Source of the DNA: Martinezella rhizogenes | Lineage (GTDB): Bacteria > Pseudomonadota > Alphaproteobacteria > Rhizobiales > Rhizobiaceae | Reading direction: 5' to 3' | NCBI RefSeq assembly: GCF_027460065.1 | Contig: NZ_JAPYZZ010000001.1 | Span: 826,501 to 890,500, forward strand | Length of the DNA: 64,000 nt | Shown here: piece by piece, positions 8,680 through 17,863 of the stretch | How the letters are laid out: the number at the start of each line of letters is the position of its first letter | Numbering within the stretch: the stretch's first letter is position 1 | Translations under genes and position numbers: made by a program | Notes under the pieces: model-generated | What the model was told of the DNA's origin: nothing | Database searches by the model: none | The model's input: only the letters and a program-made list of their open reading frames with translations

Positions 8680-9483
8680 TCAGAAGCGGAAATGAGCCGT
8701 GACGGGGACGTGGTCCGATGGCCGGTTCCAGCCGCGGGCTTCACGCAATATCTCGATCTTTTCAAGCGAGGAACCGAGATCCTGTGAGGACCAGATATGG
8801 TCAAGACGGCGGCCGCGATTAGCCGCTTCCCAATCTTTGGCGCGATAGCTCCACCACGTATAGATCTTTTCCGTCTCCGGCACGTTCAGGCGCATCAGAT
8901 CGAGCCAGTTGCCCTTCTTCATAATATCAAGCATGCCTTCGGTTTCGACGGGCGTATGGCTGACGATCTTCAAAAGCTGCTTGTGCGACCAGACGTCATT
9001 TTCGAGCGGTGCGATGTTGAGATCGCCAACGAGAATGGATGAGGTGCCGGGCATGCCATCGGCGCGTAGTGCCTTCATTTCCTCGATGAAATCGAGCTTA
9101 TGGCCGAATTTCGGATTGATCGACCGATCCGGCTCGTCGCCGCCGGCTGGAACATAGAAATTATGCAGCCGCACGCGGCGCGATCCGACCTGGAAAATCG
9201 CGGAAATATGCCGCGCATCGCCGATGCCGCAATAATCCTGCCTGTGGTCTTCGGTCAGCGGGATTTTCGAAGCGATCGCCACACCATGATAGCCTTTCTG
9301 GCCATGGATGATGACGTGCTCGTAACCGAGCGCTTTTAGCGGTTTCATCGGAAACTCGCCATTCGGGCATTTCGTTTCCTGCAGGCAGAGAATGTCGGGT
9401 TTGTAACGCACCAGAAACTGCTCGACGATCGGCATTCTGAGCCTGACCGAGTTGATGTTCCAGGTGGTTATCGAAAACGACAT
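8680..9483 (-). CDS. xthA: Exodeoxyribonuclease III
   Basis: A 267-residue member of the AP endonuclease/exonuclease III family. It cleaves DNA at abasic sites and trims 3' ends in base-excision repair. Motifs are in family order: TWNINSVRLR at the N-terminus, the metal-binding glutamate in LCLQETK (about 33-39), YVPAGGDEP, the GDLNIAP loop (Asp/Asn) near 155, and the C-terminal catalytic SDHVPV. Length is typical. It is followed by no T-rich hairpin and converges with the cyclic-nucleotide-binding protein gene. The ATG at 9483 is preceded by a short, weak ribosome-binding site. Confidence 0.95.
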   Translation of the reverse strand: MSFSITTWNINSVRLRMPIVEQFLVRYKPDILCLQETKCPNGEFPMKPLKALGYEHVIIHGQKGYHGVAIASKIPLTEDHRQDYCGIGDARHISAIFQVGSRRVRLHNFYVPAGGDEPDRSINPKFGHKLDFIEEMKALRADGMPGTSSILVGDLNIAPLENDVWSHKQLLKIVSHTPVETEGMLDIMKKGNWLDLMRLNVPETEKIYTWWSYRAKDWEAANRGRRLDHIWSSQDLGSSLEKIEILREARGWNRPSDHVPVTAHFRF

Positions 9484-9584
9484 GCATGGGCTCCGCTTCT
9501 ATCGCCTCGAAGCAGAGCTGCGAGGTATGGTTCCGGGGCGCAGGCTTATAACATCGCGACGAAAACGGGAATGTATTTTAGCGG

Positions 9585-9617
9585 CAAAATAAAAAAGGCG
9601 ACCTGAGGGCCGCCTTT
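9585..9617 (-). terminator. Rho-independent terminator of lolA
   Basis: On the minus strand AAAGGCGGCC pairs with GGTCGCCTTT around loop CTCA (one mismatch), followed by TTTATTTT, about 27 bases after the lolA stop codon. Confidence 0.8.
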
Positions 9618-9643
9618 CGAAGAGCTTGTATTGGCAAACAGCG

Positions 9644-10318
9644 TCAGCCGCGCTTGCGCACTTCCTCATAATTGATGTTAAAGACCCGCTCATCGAGGTT
9701 CACGCCGGTCTGGACGTTGAAGATCATGACTGTCGTGTCCTTGTTCTGGGCGTCGGTCGTCGTCCATTGCCTCAGATCGAAGGTTTTCGGATCGAACATC
9801 AGGGTGATGGTCGAATCGCCGAACACGCTCTTGTCGCCCAGCACAATTGTGGTCAGGTCGGATTCTTCCTTCACATCCCGGACCTTCTGGTTGCCGAGAT
9901 CGATCTTGTCAGAGAGAAGCAGGCTGAGCGGGGTTTTCGACAGCGGATAAAGATCCCATGTCTTCAGCTTCATGTTGCCGATGACGACATTCTTGCCATC
10001 GGAGATGACGCGCATGGGCGAGGGGTCTTCATAATTGAAGCGAAGCTTGCCGGGCCGTTCGATGTAGAACTTGCCGCCGGTCTGTTCGCCGCGCGGGCCG
10101 AACTGCACGAATTCGCCCATCATGGTTTTGACCGAAGAGAAGTGATTGGCGATTTTCTGCGCCGTCCCGCTATTGCCGGCTGCCTGGGCAAATGCGTTGA
10201 ACGGCGACAGGCCGGCGATGGCTGCAGCCATGGAAAATGCCGTCAGCACCCCACGCCGCGTCACGCCATTTTGCGCGGTACTTGCATTGGCCGTTTCGCC
10301 GGTGGTAAGGTCGTTCAT
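9644..10318 (-). CDS. lolA: Outer-membrane lipoprotein carrier protein LolA
   Basis: The mature part matches periplasmic LolA/LppC-fold carriers that shuttle lipoproteins from LolCDE to the outer membrane: IANHFSSVKTMMGEFVQFG, then GGKFYIERPGKLRFNYEDP, the typical opening of the incomplete beta-barrel, and a C-terminal FDLRQWTTTDAQNKDTTVMI strand pair. The start at 10318 (MNDLTTGETAN) has an AGGAGAACAGA ribosome-binding site; an upstream in-frame start at 10369 lacks one. The N-terminus contains TRRGVLTAFSMAAAIAG followed by a probable cleavage after FNAFA, so the signal peptide looks twin-arginine (Tat) type, unlike the Sec signal of enterobacterial LolA. It lies downstream of ftsK on the same strand. 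Confidence 0.9.
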   Translation of the reverse strand: MNDLTTGETANASTAQNGVTRRGVLTAFSMAAAIAGLSPFNAFAQAAGNSGTAQKIANHFSSVKTMMGEFVQFGPRGEQTGGKFYIERPGKLRFNYEDPSPMRVISDGKNVVIGNMKLKTWDLYPLSKTPLSLLLSDKIDLGNQKVRDVKEESDLTTIVLGDKSVFGDSTITLMFDPKTFDLRQWTTTDAQNKDTTVMIFNVQTGVNLDERVFNINYEEVRKRG

Positions 10319-10417
10319 TCTGTTCTCCTTCATCGCAGCGATTGTCCGCATAAAACGCGGCGGCTTCATGACGTGAAAGCGTGTAATAACGCTTCGTGGC
10401 CCCGCTTGGTTGCGGAT

Positions 10418-13093
10418 TTATCGCTCGATGATGTCTGCTTCCGTCGGTACGAGGATTTCGCGTTTTCCGGCGTGGTTTGCGGGGCCGATAATGCCTTCCT
10501 GCTCCATGCGTTCGATCAGCGAGGCGGCACGGTTGTAACCGATGCCGAGACGGCGCTGCACATAGGAAGTGGAGGCTTTTCCATCCCGAAGAACGACGGC
10601 GACAGCCTGGTCATAGGGGTCTTCGGAATCGGAGAAGCTGCCGCCACCAGCCGGGCTCGCGCCGGCGCCGTCTTCATCTTCTTCTTCGGTGATCGCTTCC
10701 AGGTACTCCGGCGACCCTTGCGTCTTCAGATAGGCGACGATTTCTTCGACTTCATTGTCGGAGACGAAGGGACCGTGTACGCGCTGGATGCGTCCACCGC
10801 CTGCCATATAGAGCATATCGCCCATGCCGAGCAGCTGTTCGGCGCCCTGCTCGCCAAGGATCGTGCGGCTGTCGATCTTCGAGGTGACCTGGAATGAGAT
10901 ACGGGTCGGGAAGTTGGCCTTGATCGTGCCGGTGATGACGTCGACGGACGGGCGCTGGGTGGCCATGATGACGTGGATGCCGGCGGCACGCGCCATCTGC
11001 GCCAGGCGCTGCACCGCGCCCTCGATGTCCTTGCCGGCCACCATCATCAGGTCGGCCATTTCGTCGATGATCACGACGATATAGGGCAGGGGCTTCAGAT
11101 CGAATTCTTCCGTCTCGTACATCGCCTCGCCGGTCTGGCGGTCGAAGCCGGTCTGCACCGTGCGGGTGAGGATTTCACCCTTGTCGAGTGCCTGTTGCAC
11201 GCGGCTGTTAAAGCCGTCAATGTTGCGCACGCCGATCTTTGACATCTTCTTGTAGCGCTCTTCCATCTCCCGCACCGTCCATTTCAGGGCCACAACGGCC
11301 TTTTTCGGATCGGTGACAACGGGGGAAAGCAGATGCGGAATACCGTCATAGATCGACAGTTCCAGCATTTTCGGGTCAATCATGATCAGACGGCACTGTT
11401 CCGGCGACATGCGGTAAATAAGCGACAGGATCATGGTGTTGATGGCGACGGACTTGCCCGAACCGGTGGTACCGGCAACGAGAAGATGCGGCATCTTGGC
11501 GAGATCGGCGATAACGGGTTCGCCGCCGATCGTCTTGCCGAGCGCCATGGCGAGCTTGGCCTTGCTGTTTTCGAAATCACGGCTGCCGACCAGCTCTCGC
11601 AGGAACACGGTCTCACGCGTCTGGTTCGGCAGTTCGATGCCGATGGCATTGCGGCCGGGAACGACGGCGACGCGGGCGGCGATCGCGCTCATGGAGCGGG
11701 CGATGTCATCCGCAAGGCCGATGACGCGTGAAGATTTGATGCCGGGCGCTGGCTCCAGTTCGTAAAGTGTCACCACCGGGCCGGGGCGGACATGAATGAT
11801 TTCGCCCTTGACGCCGAAATCCTCGAGAACGCCTTCCAGAAGGCGGGCATTCTGCTCAAGTACTTCCTCGCTCAGCATGGCGTCGCGCACGACATTCTTC
11901 GGTTCGGCCAGAAGATGGACGGAGGGCAGCTGGAAACCGTCGGCGGCGATGAAAGACGACTGCGCCTCTCTTGCCACACGCTCGCTTGGCTTGGGACGTG
12001 CGGAAGGTGCGGTTATTCTGGGCTGCCCACGTCCCGGCGCTTGTCGGGCAGTGAATTTCCCGTCGGATTCGTCATCGGAAAGAATGCCGTTCGGCAGGCG
12101 TCGTCCGTCCGCGTCGAAAGGCGGCTCGTCATCCATGTCGTCGTCATGATCGAGCGCGATGGAGGGAGGCGACATTTGCCGGCGCGATGCGGCACGTTCT
12201 TCGAAAGACGGTTCTGCGCGCTGGTCGATGCGATTGATCGCGGTCTTCAGGCGAGAGGGTTCGTTCAGCGTACCGAATTCATATTCGTTGAAATCGTAGG
12301 GATGTTCGAATTCGGCGTGCAGGGATTTCGACTTCAGGCCGAACAGGCGGCGGAAACGCGCCTGGGTGATGTACCAGTAATGCGCAATAGCGCCAAAGGC
12401 GAGCATGTTGGCGAAGAAGCCTTCGCCGTCGTCCTCATCATCCTCTTCGGCTTCACGGGCAGCGCGGGCCTTGCTGGTGGCGACCGGGACAGCTTCCTCC
12501 CGCTCCAGCTCATCGTCCAGACCGCCGACGATACCGGCGGCAAACAGCATCAGCCAGGCGGCGGGCGCTGCGAATATGACGCCGAGCACCGTGGCGATGG
12601 TGCCGGTCGGGTAAGCGCCGATGAAAAGCGCGGGGAAGCGCAGGATCATGTCACCAATGACGCCGCCAATGCCGTTCGGCAGGGGCCACGTGACGGGTGC
12701 CGGAAAACAGCCGAGCGAGGCGGCGCAGACGATGGCGCCCGCAACCCATGCGACGAGGCGAGCGGGTATGCGATTGAACTTGCGGCCGGCGATGAGCGTG
12801 ATCGCCCAGGCGATGATGGGCAGGAATGCAATGATTGCGGAAAGCCCGAGGAACTGCATCACGATATCGGCAAAGATCGCGCCGCTGTAACCCAGAAGAT
12901 TGGTGGGCTGGTTTCCCGTGGCATAGGAGAGGCTCGGATCAGCCACATTCCATGTGGCGAGTGCGGCAATGCCGAGCGCAATCGTCGCCAAAAGAGCAAA
13001 ACCGGCGAGAGCCATGATCTGACGCACGAAAAACGCCGTCAACACGAAGCGCGTGTGACGACCATCGAATGTCGGAGAATGCATTCTGCCCAT
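10418..13093 (-). CDS. ftsK: DNA translocase FtsK
   Basis: A septal DNA pump that clears the chromosome terminus and activates XerCD recombination. The N-terminal quarter has four to five membrane helices ([20 protein letters not shown] and following, to about residue 215). A charged linker follows, then the RecA-like motor with Walker [16 protein letters not shown] near 540 and Walker [15 protein letters not shown] near 672, and the C-terminal gamma winged helix ([20 protein letters not shown] to PTEADIIER) that reads KOPS sequences. In-frame starts exist at 13126 (TTG), 13093 and 13084 (ATG); 13093 gives the [10 protein letters not shown]-terminus expected from relatives. lolA follows on the same strand. 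A CtrA-type box lies 90 bp upstream. Confidence 0.95.
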   Translation of the reverse strand: MGRMHSPTFDGRHTRFVLTAFFVRQIMALAGFALLATIALGIAALATWNVADPSLSYATGNQPTNLLGYSGAIFADIVMQFLGLSAIIAFLPIIAWAITLIAGRKFNRIPARLVAWVAGAIVCAASLGCFPAPVTWPLPNGIGGVIGDMILRFPALFIGAYPTGTIATVLGVIFAAPAAWLMLFAAGIVGGLDDELEREEAVPVATSKARAAREAEEDDEDDGEGFFANMLAFGAIAHYWYITQARFRRLFGLKSKSLHAEFEHPYDFNEYEFGTLNEPSRLKTAINRIDQRAEPSFEERAASRRQMSPPSIALDHDDDMDDEPPFDADGRRLPNGILSDDESDGKFTARQAPGRGQPRITAPSARPKPSERVAREAQSSFIAADGFQLPSVHLLAEPKNVVRDAMLSEEVLEQNARLLEGVLEDFGVKGEIIHVRPGPVVTLYELEPAPGIKSSRVIGLADDIARSMSAIAARVAVVPGRNAIGIELPNQTRETVFLRELVGSRDFENSKAKLAMALGKTIGGEPVIADLAKMPHLLVAGTTGSGKSVAINTMILSLIYRMSPEQCRLIMIDPKMLELSIYDGIPHLLSPVVTDPKKAVVALKWTVREMEERYKKMSKIGVRNIDGFNSRVQQALDKGEILTRTVQTGFDRQTGEAMYETEEFDLKPLPYIVVIIDEMADLMMVAGKDIEGAVQRLAQMARAAGIHVIMATQRPSVDVITGTIKANFPTRISFQVTSKIDSRTILGEQGAEQLLGMGDMLYMAGGGRIQRVHGPFVSDNEVEEIVAYLKTQGSPEYLEAITEEEDEDGAGASPAGGGSFSDSEDPYDQAVAVVLRDGKASTSYVQRRLGIGYNRAASLIERMEQEGIIGPANHAGKREILVPTEADIIER

Positions 13094-13181
13094 GTCCCTG
13101 AACCCGTTGTTTTGTGGTTTCGGCAAGATCCGGCAGGGTGACCTGATCCCGGATTGACAGGGAAAACTAACCGCTCGCTGG

Positions 13182-13197
13182 TTAATGTCGTGTTAAC
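13182..13197. promoter_or_regulatory. CtrA-type binding site upstream of ftsK
   Basis: TTAA-TGTCGTG-TTAAC is an exact match to the full CtrA consensus TTAA-N7-TTAAC. It sits about 90 bp upstream of the ftsK start and beyond the amtB terminator, so ftsK is the only plausible target. Binding itself is inference. Confidence 0.6.
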
Positions 13198-13239
13198 CAT
13201 GCGGCTTTTTGAGGCCGAGCGCGGATTTGCGGCAAAGAA

Positions 13240-13261
13240 AAGGCCCGCCGGAGCGGGCCTT
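13240..13261 (-). terminator. Rho-independent terminator of glnK-amtB
   Basis: On the minus strand AAGGCCCGC and GCGGGCCTT pair around a 4-base loop, followed by TTCTTTGCC, about 40 bases after the amtB stop. Confidence 0.85.
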
Positions 13262-13300
13262 CTTGTGGGAGAGGGGATGGAGAACCCCTTTTCCCTGATA

Positions 13301-14650
13301 TCAGGAGTGGTAAGCGGCTTCGCCGTGGGTCGCGAGGTCGAGACCTTCGCGTTCGGCTTCAACCGGAACCCGAAGACCAACGATCACGTCAACGATCTTG
13401 TAGAGGATAACCGAGACGACGGCGCACCAGACGATGGTGATGGCAACGGCAACGAACTGGGTCCAGACCTGCGAGGCGATGGAGAAATCGGCCTTGCCGG
13501 TGCCGCCAAGCAGCGGCGAAGTGAAGATGCCGGTGCCGAGCGCGCCGATGATGCCACCGATGCCGTGGACGCCGAAGACGTCGGCAGTGTCGTCATAACC
13601 GAACTTGTTCTTCACCACGGAGACGAAGAAGTAGCAGATCGGCGAAACGATGAGGCCGAGAACAATCGCACCCATCGGGCCGACGGAGCCGGCAGCAGGC
13701 GTGACGGCAACGAGGCCGGCGATCATGCCCGAAGCGGCACCCAGCATGGAGGCCTTGCCGCGGGTGAAGCTTTCAACCAGCGACCAGGAAACGATGGCAG
13801 CAGCAGTGGCGAGGAAGGTGTTCATGGTTGCGAGAACCGCACCGCCCGATGCTTCGAGGTTGGAACCGGCGTTGAAGCCGAACCAGCCGAACCACAGCAT
13901 GGCTGCGCCAACCAGCGTCAGCGTCATGGAGTGGGGAGCCATCATGTCCTTGCCGAAGCCGGTGCGCTTGCCAACCATGATCGCGCCGATCAGGCCAGCG
14001 ATACCGGCATTGATGTGAACGACGGTGCCGCCGGCGAAGTCGAGAGCGCCCATGCCGAAGATCAGGCCGTTCGCATCCCAGACCATGTGCGCGATCGGGA
14101 AGTAGACGAAGGTGGCCCAGAGGATGGTGAACAGGATGACAGCGGAGAACTTCACGCGTTCCGCAAAAGCACCGATAATCAGCGCCGGTGTGATGGCCGC
14201 AAAGGTCATCTGGAAGGCGATGAAGGTATATTCGTAGATCACGACACCCTGCGAGAAGGTGGCAGAGGTGCTGTCAAGCGAAACGCCCGACAGGAACAGC
14301 TTGCCGAAACCGCCGAAATAAGGGCCGGTGCCGCCGCCGAAGGCGAAGGAGTAACCGTAGATGACCCAGACCAGCATCATGACTGCGCCGATGACTGTGC
14401 ACTGCATGAGAACGGAGAGCATGTTCTTGGTACGGACCAGGCCGCCGTAAAACAGCGCCAGACCGGGAATGATCATGAACAGCACGAGGATCGTTGCGAC
14501 ATACATGAAGGCGGTATCGGCTTTTTCCGGAACAGGAGCCGCTGCCGCTACTGCCGGCGCTGCATCCTGGGCAAAGGCAATGGCCGGGGCCATCAGGGCC
14601 GTCGCTGCGGCGCCCAGCGTGCCGAGCGTCAAAAACTTGTTGAGTTGCAT
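13301..14650 (-). CDS. amtB: Ammonium transporter AmtB
   Basis: A 449-residue Amt/Rh channel for ammonium uptake. The N-terminus is a cleavable signal sequence (ATALMAPAIAFAQDAAPA) as in other Amt proteins, followed by eleven membrane helices. Family motifs are visible: PGLALFYGGLVRTKN near residue 65, AHMVWDANG, DFAGGTVVHINAGIAGLIGA with the first pore histidine, and DVFGVHGIGGIIGALGTG with the second. It lies 29 bp downstream of glnK in the usual glnK-amtB order, where GlnK plugs the channel when nitrogen is plentiful. Expression is probably nitrogen-controlled through the sigma-54-like promoter upstream of glnK. Confidence 0.97.
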   Translation of the reverse strand: MQLNKFLTLGTLGAAATALMAPAIAFAQDAAPAVAAAAPVPEKADTAFMYVATILVLFMIIPGLALFYGGLVRTKNMLSVLMQCTVIGAVMMLVWVIYGYSFAFGGGTGPYFGGFGKLFLSGVSLDSTSATFSQGVVIYEYTFIAFQMTFAAITPALIIGAFAERVKFSAVILFTILWATFVYFPIAHMVWDANGLIFGMGALDFAGGTVVHINAGIAGLIGAIMVGKRTGFGKDMMAPHSMTLTLVGAAMLWFGWFGFNAGSNLEASGGAVLATMNTFLATAAAIVSWSLVESFTRGKASMLGAASGMIAGLVAVTPAAGSVGPMGAIVLGLIVSPICYFFVSVVKNKFGYDDTADVFGVHGIGGIIGALGTGIFTSPLLGGTGKADFSIASQVWTQFVAVAITIVWCAVVSVILYKIVDVIVGLRVPVEAEREGLDLATHGEAAYHS

Positions 14651-14679
14651 AGTTGGAAAACTCCCCTGTCAGCCGTGCT

Positions 14680-15078
<399 letters not shown>

Positions 15079-15104
15079 TCAGTAACAGCGACTGCGGACA
15101 TACA

Positions 15105-15120
15105 TTCAAAGGGCGTGCCA
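15105..15120 (-). promoter_or_regulatory. Sigma-54-type (-24/-12) promoter of glnK-amtB
   Basis: Read on the minus strand, TGGCACGCCCTTTGAA matches the consensus TGGCACGNNNNTTGCW except for an A in place of the -12 C. It lies about 90 bp upstream of the glnK start, where an NtrC-dependent promoter is expected. I found no clean NtrC box (TGC-N11-GCA) beyond it. Confidence 0.65.
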
Positions 15121-15217
15121 GTTTTGATACAGGGGCGTAATTTATTGAAATATAAAGATTATATGACGGACGTCTGAAAAAGGGGCATTTGTCGCCCAAA
15201 AAAGCGTCTATAAAATG

Positions 15218-15239
15218 TGCGATTTTTTAAAAAAGCGCA
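15218..15239. repeat. A/T-centred palindrome between tesB and glnK
   Basis: TGCG-A-TTTTTT-AAAAAA-G-CGCA is a 22-bp near-perfect palindrome 5 bases past the tesB stop and about 100 bp upstream of the glnK promoter. It could be a weak tesB terminator or a protein-binding site near the nitrogen promoter; the sequence does not decide. Confidence 0.45.
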
Positions 15240-15243
15240 TTAT

Positions 15244-16128
15244 TTAATCATTTGCCCTTTTGCGGATCAAACCCTCCTGCGCGACGGAGGCGACGAGTTC
15301 ACCCTGCCTGGTGAAAATATTGCCACGGGTCAGCCCCCGAGCACCGGACGCGCTGGGGCTGTCCTGAGTGTAGAGCAGCCAGTCATCCAGCCGGCAGGGA
15401 CGGTGGAACCACATGGCATGGTCGAGACTCGCCACCTGAATGGACGGATCGAAGATGGTTGTTCCATGGGCGTAGAGCGAGGTGTCGAGCAGCGTCATGT
15501 CCGAGAGATAGGCGAGAATGGCCGATTGCAGGCGCGGATCAGCGGGCACGTCGCCGACGGCGCGGACCCAGATATCCTGCTGCGGCTCCAGCTTTTCCTT
15601 CGAGATATAATGGGTCAGCGAAACCGGCCTTATCTCGATCGGCCGCTTATTGCTCCAGTATTTGCGGATCGAGGCGGGCGCGTTGGCAAGGAAGGCCGCC
15701 TGCATCTGCTCTTCGCTCATCAGTTTTTCAGGCGGCATCACATCAGGCATCTTGATCTGATGGTCGAAGCCGTCCTCGAAGATCTGAAACGATGCCGACA
15801 TGGAAAAAATTGCCTTTCCGTGCTGGATGGCGACCACGCGGCGGGTGCAGAAGCTTGCGCCGTCACGGATGCGCTCCACCTGGTAGACGATAGGCACCAG
15901 CGGGTCGCCGGGACGCATGAAATAGGCATGCAGCGAATGCACGAGGCGGTCGTCATCCACGGTTCTTTGCGCGGCGATCAGGGCCTGCGCGATGACCTGG
16001 CCGCCAAAAACCCGCTGCCAGCCGATCTGCGGGCTTTCGCCCCGATAAAGGTTCTCTTCCAGCTTCTCGAGATCGAGCGTGGCGATGAGATTGACCATCG
16101 GGTCTGACGTTTGCGAGGGATGCGACAT
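15244..16128 (-). CDS. tesB: Acyl-CoA thioesterase II
   Basis: A TesB-type double-hotdog thioesterase that hydrolyses medium- and long-chain acyl-CoA to free fatty acid and CoA. Motifs: LDLEKLEENLYRGESPQ with GWQRVFGGQVIAQAL near the N-terminus, LHAYFMRPGDP with YQVERIRDGASFCTRRVVAI in the first hotdog, and in the second LLDTSLYAHGT (catalytic Asp), SLDHAMWFHRPCRLDDWLLY and ARGLTRGNIFTRQGELVAS. About 294 residues from the ATG at 16128; an in-frame ATG at 16194 would overlap the divergent hydroxylase start region and adds a non-conserved leader. Stand-alone gene. Confidence 0.92.
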   Translation of the reverse strand: MSHPSQTSDPMVNLIATLDLEKLEENLYRGESPQIGWQRVFGGQVIAQALIAAQRTVDDDRLVHSLHAYFMRPGDPLVPIVYQVERIRDGASFCTRRVVAIQHGKAIFSMSASFQIFEDGFDHQIKMPDVMPPEKLMSEEQMQAAFLANAPASIRKYWSNKRPIEIRPVSLTHYISKEKLEPQQDIWVRAVGDVPADPRLQSAILAYLSDMTLLDTSLYAHGTTIFDPSIQVASLDHAMWFHRPCRLDDWLLYTQDSPSASGARGLTRGNIFTRQGELVASVAQEGLIRKRAND

Positions 16129-16214
16129 TTTTTCGGCCTGCTCCGGCTGTAGGAAGACGTCACATGGTCTATAGTGCGCCGATGATGCGTGCACAAGATT
16201 TGAGGAGAAGCGCG

Positions 16215-17429
16215 ATGCTGGACGTGGTAGTTGCAGGTGGCGGATATGTCGGTCTTTCCGCTGCTGTCGCCATCAAGCAGGCTGCACCGCACCTCGATGT
16301 ACAGGTGATTGAAGCCGCCCCTGATGATGTCTGGAAGAAGGATGTCCGCGCCTCCGCCGTCATTTCGGCGGCCACGCGCATGCTCGATGTTTTCGGCATA
16401 TGGAACGAGATCGAGCCTGAGGCGCAGCCGATCCACAGGATGATCGTCACCGATTCGAAGACCGCCGATCCCGTCCGCCCGGTCTTTCTGACCTTTGACG
16501 GCGCCGTGGAGGAGGGCAGGCCTTTTGCCCATATGGTTCCGAATGTCGCCATGGTGGGAGCGCTGCGTGGCCTTTGCGAGCGTCTAGGCATTGAAATCCG
16601 CCACGGTTTCAGTGTTTCCGGTTTTACTGCGGGACCGCAATCGACAGCCATCACCCTTTCCGACGGTTCATCGCTGGAAGCGCGATTGCTCATTGCCTGC
16701 GACGGTGTTCGCTCGGCTTTGCGGGATATGGCCGGCATCAAGACAGTGCATTGGGCCTATGACCAGTCTGGTATCGTCACGACCGTAGAGCACGAACGGC
16801 CGCATGAGGGCTGCGCGGAGGAGCATTTCCTGCCTTCCGGCCCCTTTGCCGTCCTGCCGTTGAAAGGAAACCGTTCCTCGCTTGTCTGGACCGAGCGCAC
16901 GGCCGATGCCGACAGGCTGGTCGCCTCTGACGATCTTGTCTTCGAGGAAGAGCTGGAGCGCCGGTTCGGCCACAAACTCGGGCCCGTCCGTCCAGTCGGT
17001 CCACGACGTGCCTTTCCGCTGGGCCTCACACTGGCGCGCTCCTTCGTCGCGTCACGGTTTGCTCTTGCGGGTGACGCGGCGCACGGCATTCACCCGATTT
17101 CCGGACAGGGCCTCAATCTAGGTTTCAAGGATGTGGCAGCCCTTGCCGAAACCGTGGTAGAGGCCGATCGCCTCGGTCTTGATATCGGCTCTCTCAACGT
17201 TCTCGAGCGGTATCAATCCTGGCGGCGTTTCGACACGTTGCGCATGGGTGTGACGACGGATGTGCTGAACCGGCTTTTCTCCAACGATGTCGGTCCCATC
17301 CGCATCATGCGCGATTTCGGTCTGGGTGTTGTCGATCGTTTGCCGGGTCTCAAGTCCTATTTCATCGGTCAGGCCGCCGGTACGACGGATGCGAATGCGC
17401 CGCGCCTTCTTGCCGGCGAGGCGCTTTGA
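16215..17429 (+). CDS. UbiH/UbiF/COQ6-type FAD-dependent hydroxylase
   Basis: A 404-residue flavoprotein monooxygenase of the ubiquinone-biosynthesis hydroxylase family. The N-terminal dinucleotide fold reads VVVAGGGYVGLSAAVAIKQ, the second FAD motif is FALAGDAAHGIHPISGQGLN (the GD motif) near residue 285-300, and the family-typical GFKDVAALAETV follows. Such enzymes hydroxylate the quinone ring at C5, C6 or C1; which position cannot be read from sequence. The ATG at 16215 has a strong GAGGAGAAGCG ribosome-binding site; an upstream in-frame start at 16164 does not. It is divergent from tesB. Confidence 0.9.
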   Translation: MLDVVVAGGGYVGLSAAVAIKQAAPHLDVQVIEAAPDDVWKKDVRASAVISAATRMLDVFGIWNEIEPEAQPIHRMIVTDSKTADPVRPVFLTFDGAVEEGRPFAHMVPNVAMVGALRGLCERLGIEIRHGFSVSGFTAGPQSTAITLSDGSSLEARLLIACDGVRSALRDMAGIKTVHWAYDQSGIVTTVEHERPHEGCAEEHFLPSGPFAVLPLKGNRSSLVWTERTADADRLVASDDLVFEEELERRFGHKLGPVRPVGPRRAFPLGLTLARSFVASRFALAGDAAHGIHPISGQGLNLGFKDVAALAETVVEADRLGLDIGSLNVLERYQSWRRFDTLRMGVTTDVLNRLFSNDVGPIRIMRDFGLGVVDRLPGLKSYFIGQAAGTTDANAPRLLAGEAL

Positions 17430-17863
17430 TCGGGACCCTTCGCCAAGGGGTTAACAGCGCTCTCCGCAATTGTCGCTTGACAGGCCATTACGGTATTTTC
17501 CGGGAATGGAAAGCTGAATCCGGGCAAGGACTTACCCGGATTCACAATCTGGTATGGGGCAGGAATTTTCCAACCAGATATTGCGGAGAACAAAAACGGA
17601 ATCAGGGCGAGTCAGCGATTCGTATTCGATTCGTTCGCAGACTGTTCCGCAGCCGAATCGATTCCATTTTCGCCGGATTCTTTTTGAACCATCAAGCCGC
17701 TGAATCTGAATGGAAAATTTACCTGATAGGCCCTCCTCCGCCACTTTACGGATGAGGGCTATTGCCTTTGTCGGCGCGCATTGCCATGTGTGGTGCGTGC
17801 GGCCTGCATCCGGTGATAGCGGGCGGCACGGCAAGCAGATGAAGTCGATTCGCGGATACTACG
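17430..17863. other. 434-bp intergenic stretch with several hairpins
   Basis: No supported ORF. Several stem-loops follow in the plus direction: a perfect 10-bp stem TGAATCCGGG/CCCGGATTCA (17515-17544), TCTGGT/ACCAGA (17548-17578) nested next to it, TCGATTCG/CGAATCGA (17626-17661), and a bulged GCCCTC/GAGGGC stem near 17729-17758 just before the helicase leader. The first could end the upstream hydroxylase transcript, but no T-run follows. The composition is less GC-rich than the genes on each side. A small RNA or a structured helicase leader is possible. Confidence 0.45.
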
